From NCBI GenBank assembly GCA_002366725.1, contig DFBT01000085.1, forward strand, positions 1-32,018: a stretch of DNA of 32,018 nt, given 5' to 3'. This DNA is from Caldifarciminota bacterium UBA3073 (GTDB lineage Bacteria; Hydrothermota; UBA3073). A program made the translations under genes and the position numbers. The notes under the pieces were generated by a model, which had not been told where the DNA came from, ran no database searches, and saw only the letters and a list, made by a program, of their open reading frames with translations. Below, one piece after another: positions 31,972 to 32,018 of this stretch; positions within the stretch are counted from its first letter, which is position 1, and every line of letters starts with the position of its first letter.

Positions 31972-31994
31972 TTTCAATAAAACGGGGACACTAT
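31972..31994. repeat. IS1-family right terminal inverted repeat
   Basis: Reverse complement of the left repeat with one mismatch. It is followed immediately by the target duplication. Confidence 0.88.
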
Positions 31995-32018
31995 GAAATA
32001 TCTCTATCGGTTTTATTT
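31995..32018 (-). pseudogene. 5'-side piece of the interrupted phospholipase-D-family gene, with right target duplication
   Basis: 31995-32004 is the right copy of GAAATATCTC. Joined to the left copy, the minus strand reads NKTDRDISEKEISQKVIPVV without a stop, in frame with the PLD domains. The gene's start lies beyond the window edge. Confidence 0.7.

Larger units (their letters stand above)
30765..31994 (-). mobile_element. Complete IS1-family insertion sequence (1230 bp)
   Basis: Bounded by 23-base terminal inverted repeats (30765-30787 and 31972-31994) with one mismatch, sharing the core TGTCCCCGTTTTATTGAAA. It is flanked by a 10-base direct target duplication. Inside, an InsA zinc-ribbon/HTH protein and an InsB DDE catalytic protein are joined by a run of eight adenines suitable for -1 frameshifting. 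A consensus promoter lies just inside the right end. All parts look intact, so it may be active. It inserted into a phospholipase-D-family gene. Confidence 0.93.

Noticed and set aside
1..32018. tRNA, rRNA or plus-strand genes
   Set aside because: None was recognised by eye. All plus-strand frames lie opposite convincing minus-strand genes or are short and without ribosome binding sites.

Overview
All genes supported in this 32 kb window lie on the minus strand, so transcription runs from the high coordinates to the low ones. The best fit is an uncultured bacterium of the FCB group (Fibrobacterota-Chlorobiota-Bacteroidota and relatives), perhaps a candidate phylum such as WOR-3. The pointers are a C25-type surface peptidase with a type IX-secretion-like C-terminal sorting domain, an archaemetzincin, a TPR-S41 peptidase, MacAB-TolC (a Gram-negative envelope), and AT-rich DNA with short periodic intergenic repeats. 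The phylum is an inference; no rRNA, tRNA or marker gene is present.

Layout, low to high coordinates. (1) 1-12.2 kb is an accessory-looking mix: several small class I SAM methyltransferases, a SWIM-SNF2 helicase, two GNAT acetyltransferases, a nitrilase-family amidohydrolase, an ArsR regulator with two identical palindromic operators, an archaemetzincin, a TPR-S41 peptidase, a sugar isomerase-like protein and a HAD hydrolase. Two further methyltransferases survive only as remnants. (2) 12.4-15.0 kb is one large secreted C25-like protease. (3) 15.2-19.2 kb is a corrinoid methyl-transfer cluster: an MttB-family methyltransferase without an amber codon, a MetH-activation-domain protein, a corrinoid protein and a homocysteine S-methyltransferase. 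Together these are the modules of a methionine synthase with the folate module replaced by MttB. A consensus promoter lies upstream, ahead of a decayed TPR gene. (4) 19.6-22.1 kb holds an ABC-F ATPase and an isolated small exported protein. That protein has two copies of a TonB-box-like motif, a sigma-W-like ECF promoter and a strong terminator. (5) 22.3-29.1 kb is an envelope-stress and efflux operon: ECF sigma factor, zinc-finger anti-sigma factor, Spy/CpxP-like protein, lipoprotein, TolC, MacA, MacB. (6) 29.6-32.0 kb holds a small membrane protein and a phospholipase-D-family gene split by a complete IS1-family element with terminal inverted repeats, a 10-bp target duplication and an InsA/InsB frameshift site.

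The most novel-looking items are the folate-free split methionine-synthase-like cluster and the ECF-promoter-linked double-motif small protein. Also notable are the twin-operator ArsR unit and a 9-10-nt periodic repeat family, one copy of which encodes the C-terminus of the homocysteine methyltransferase.
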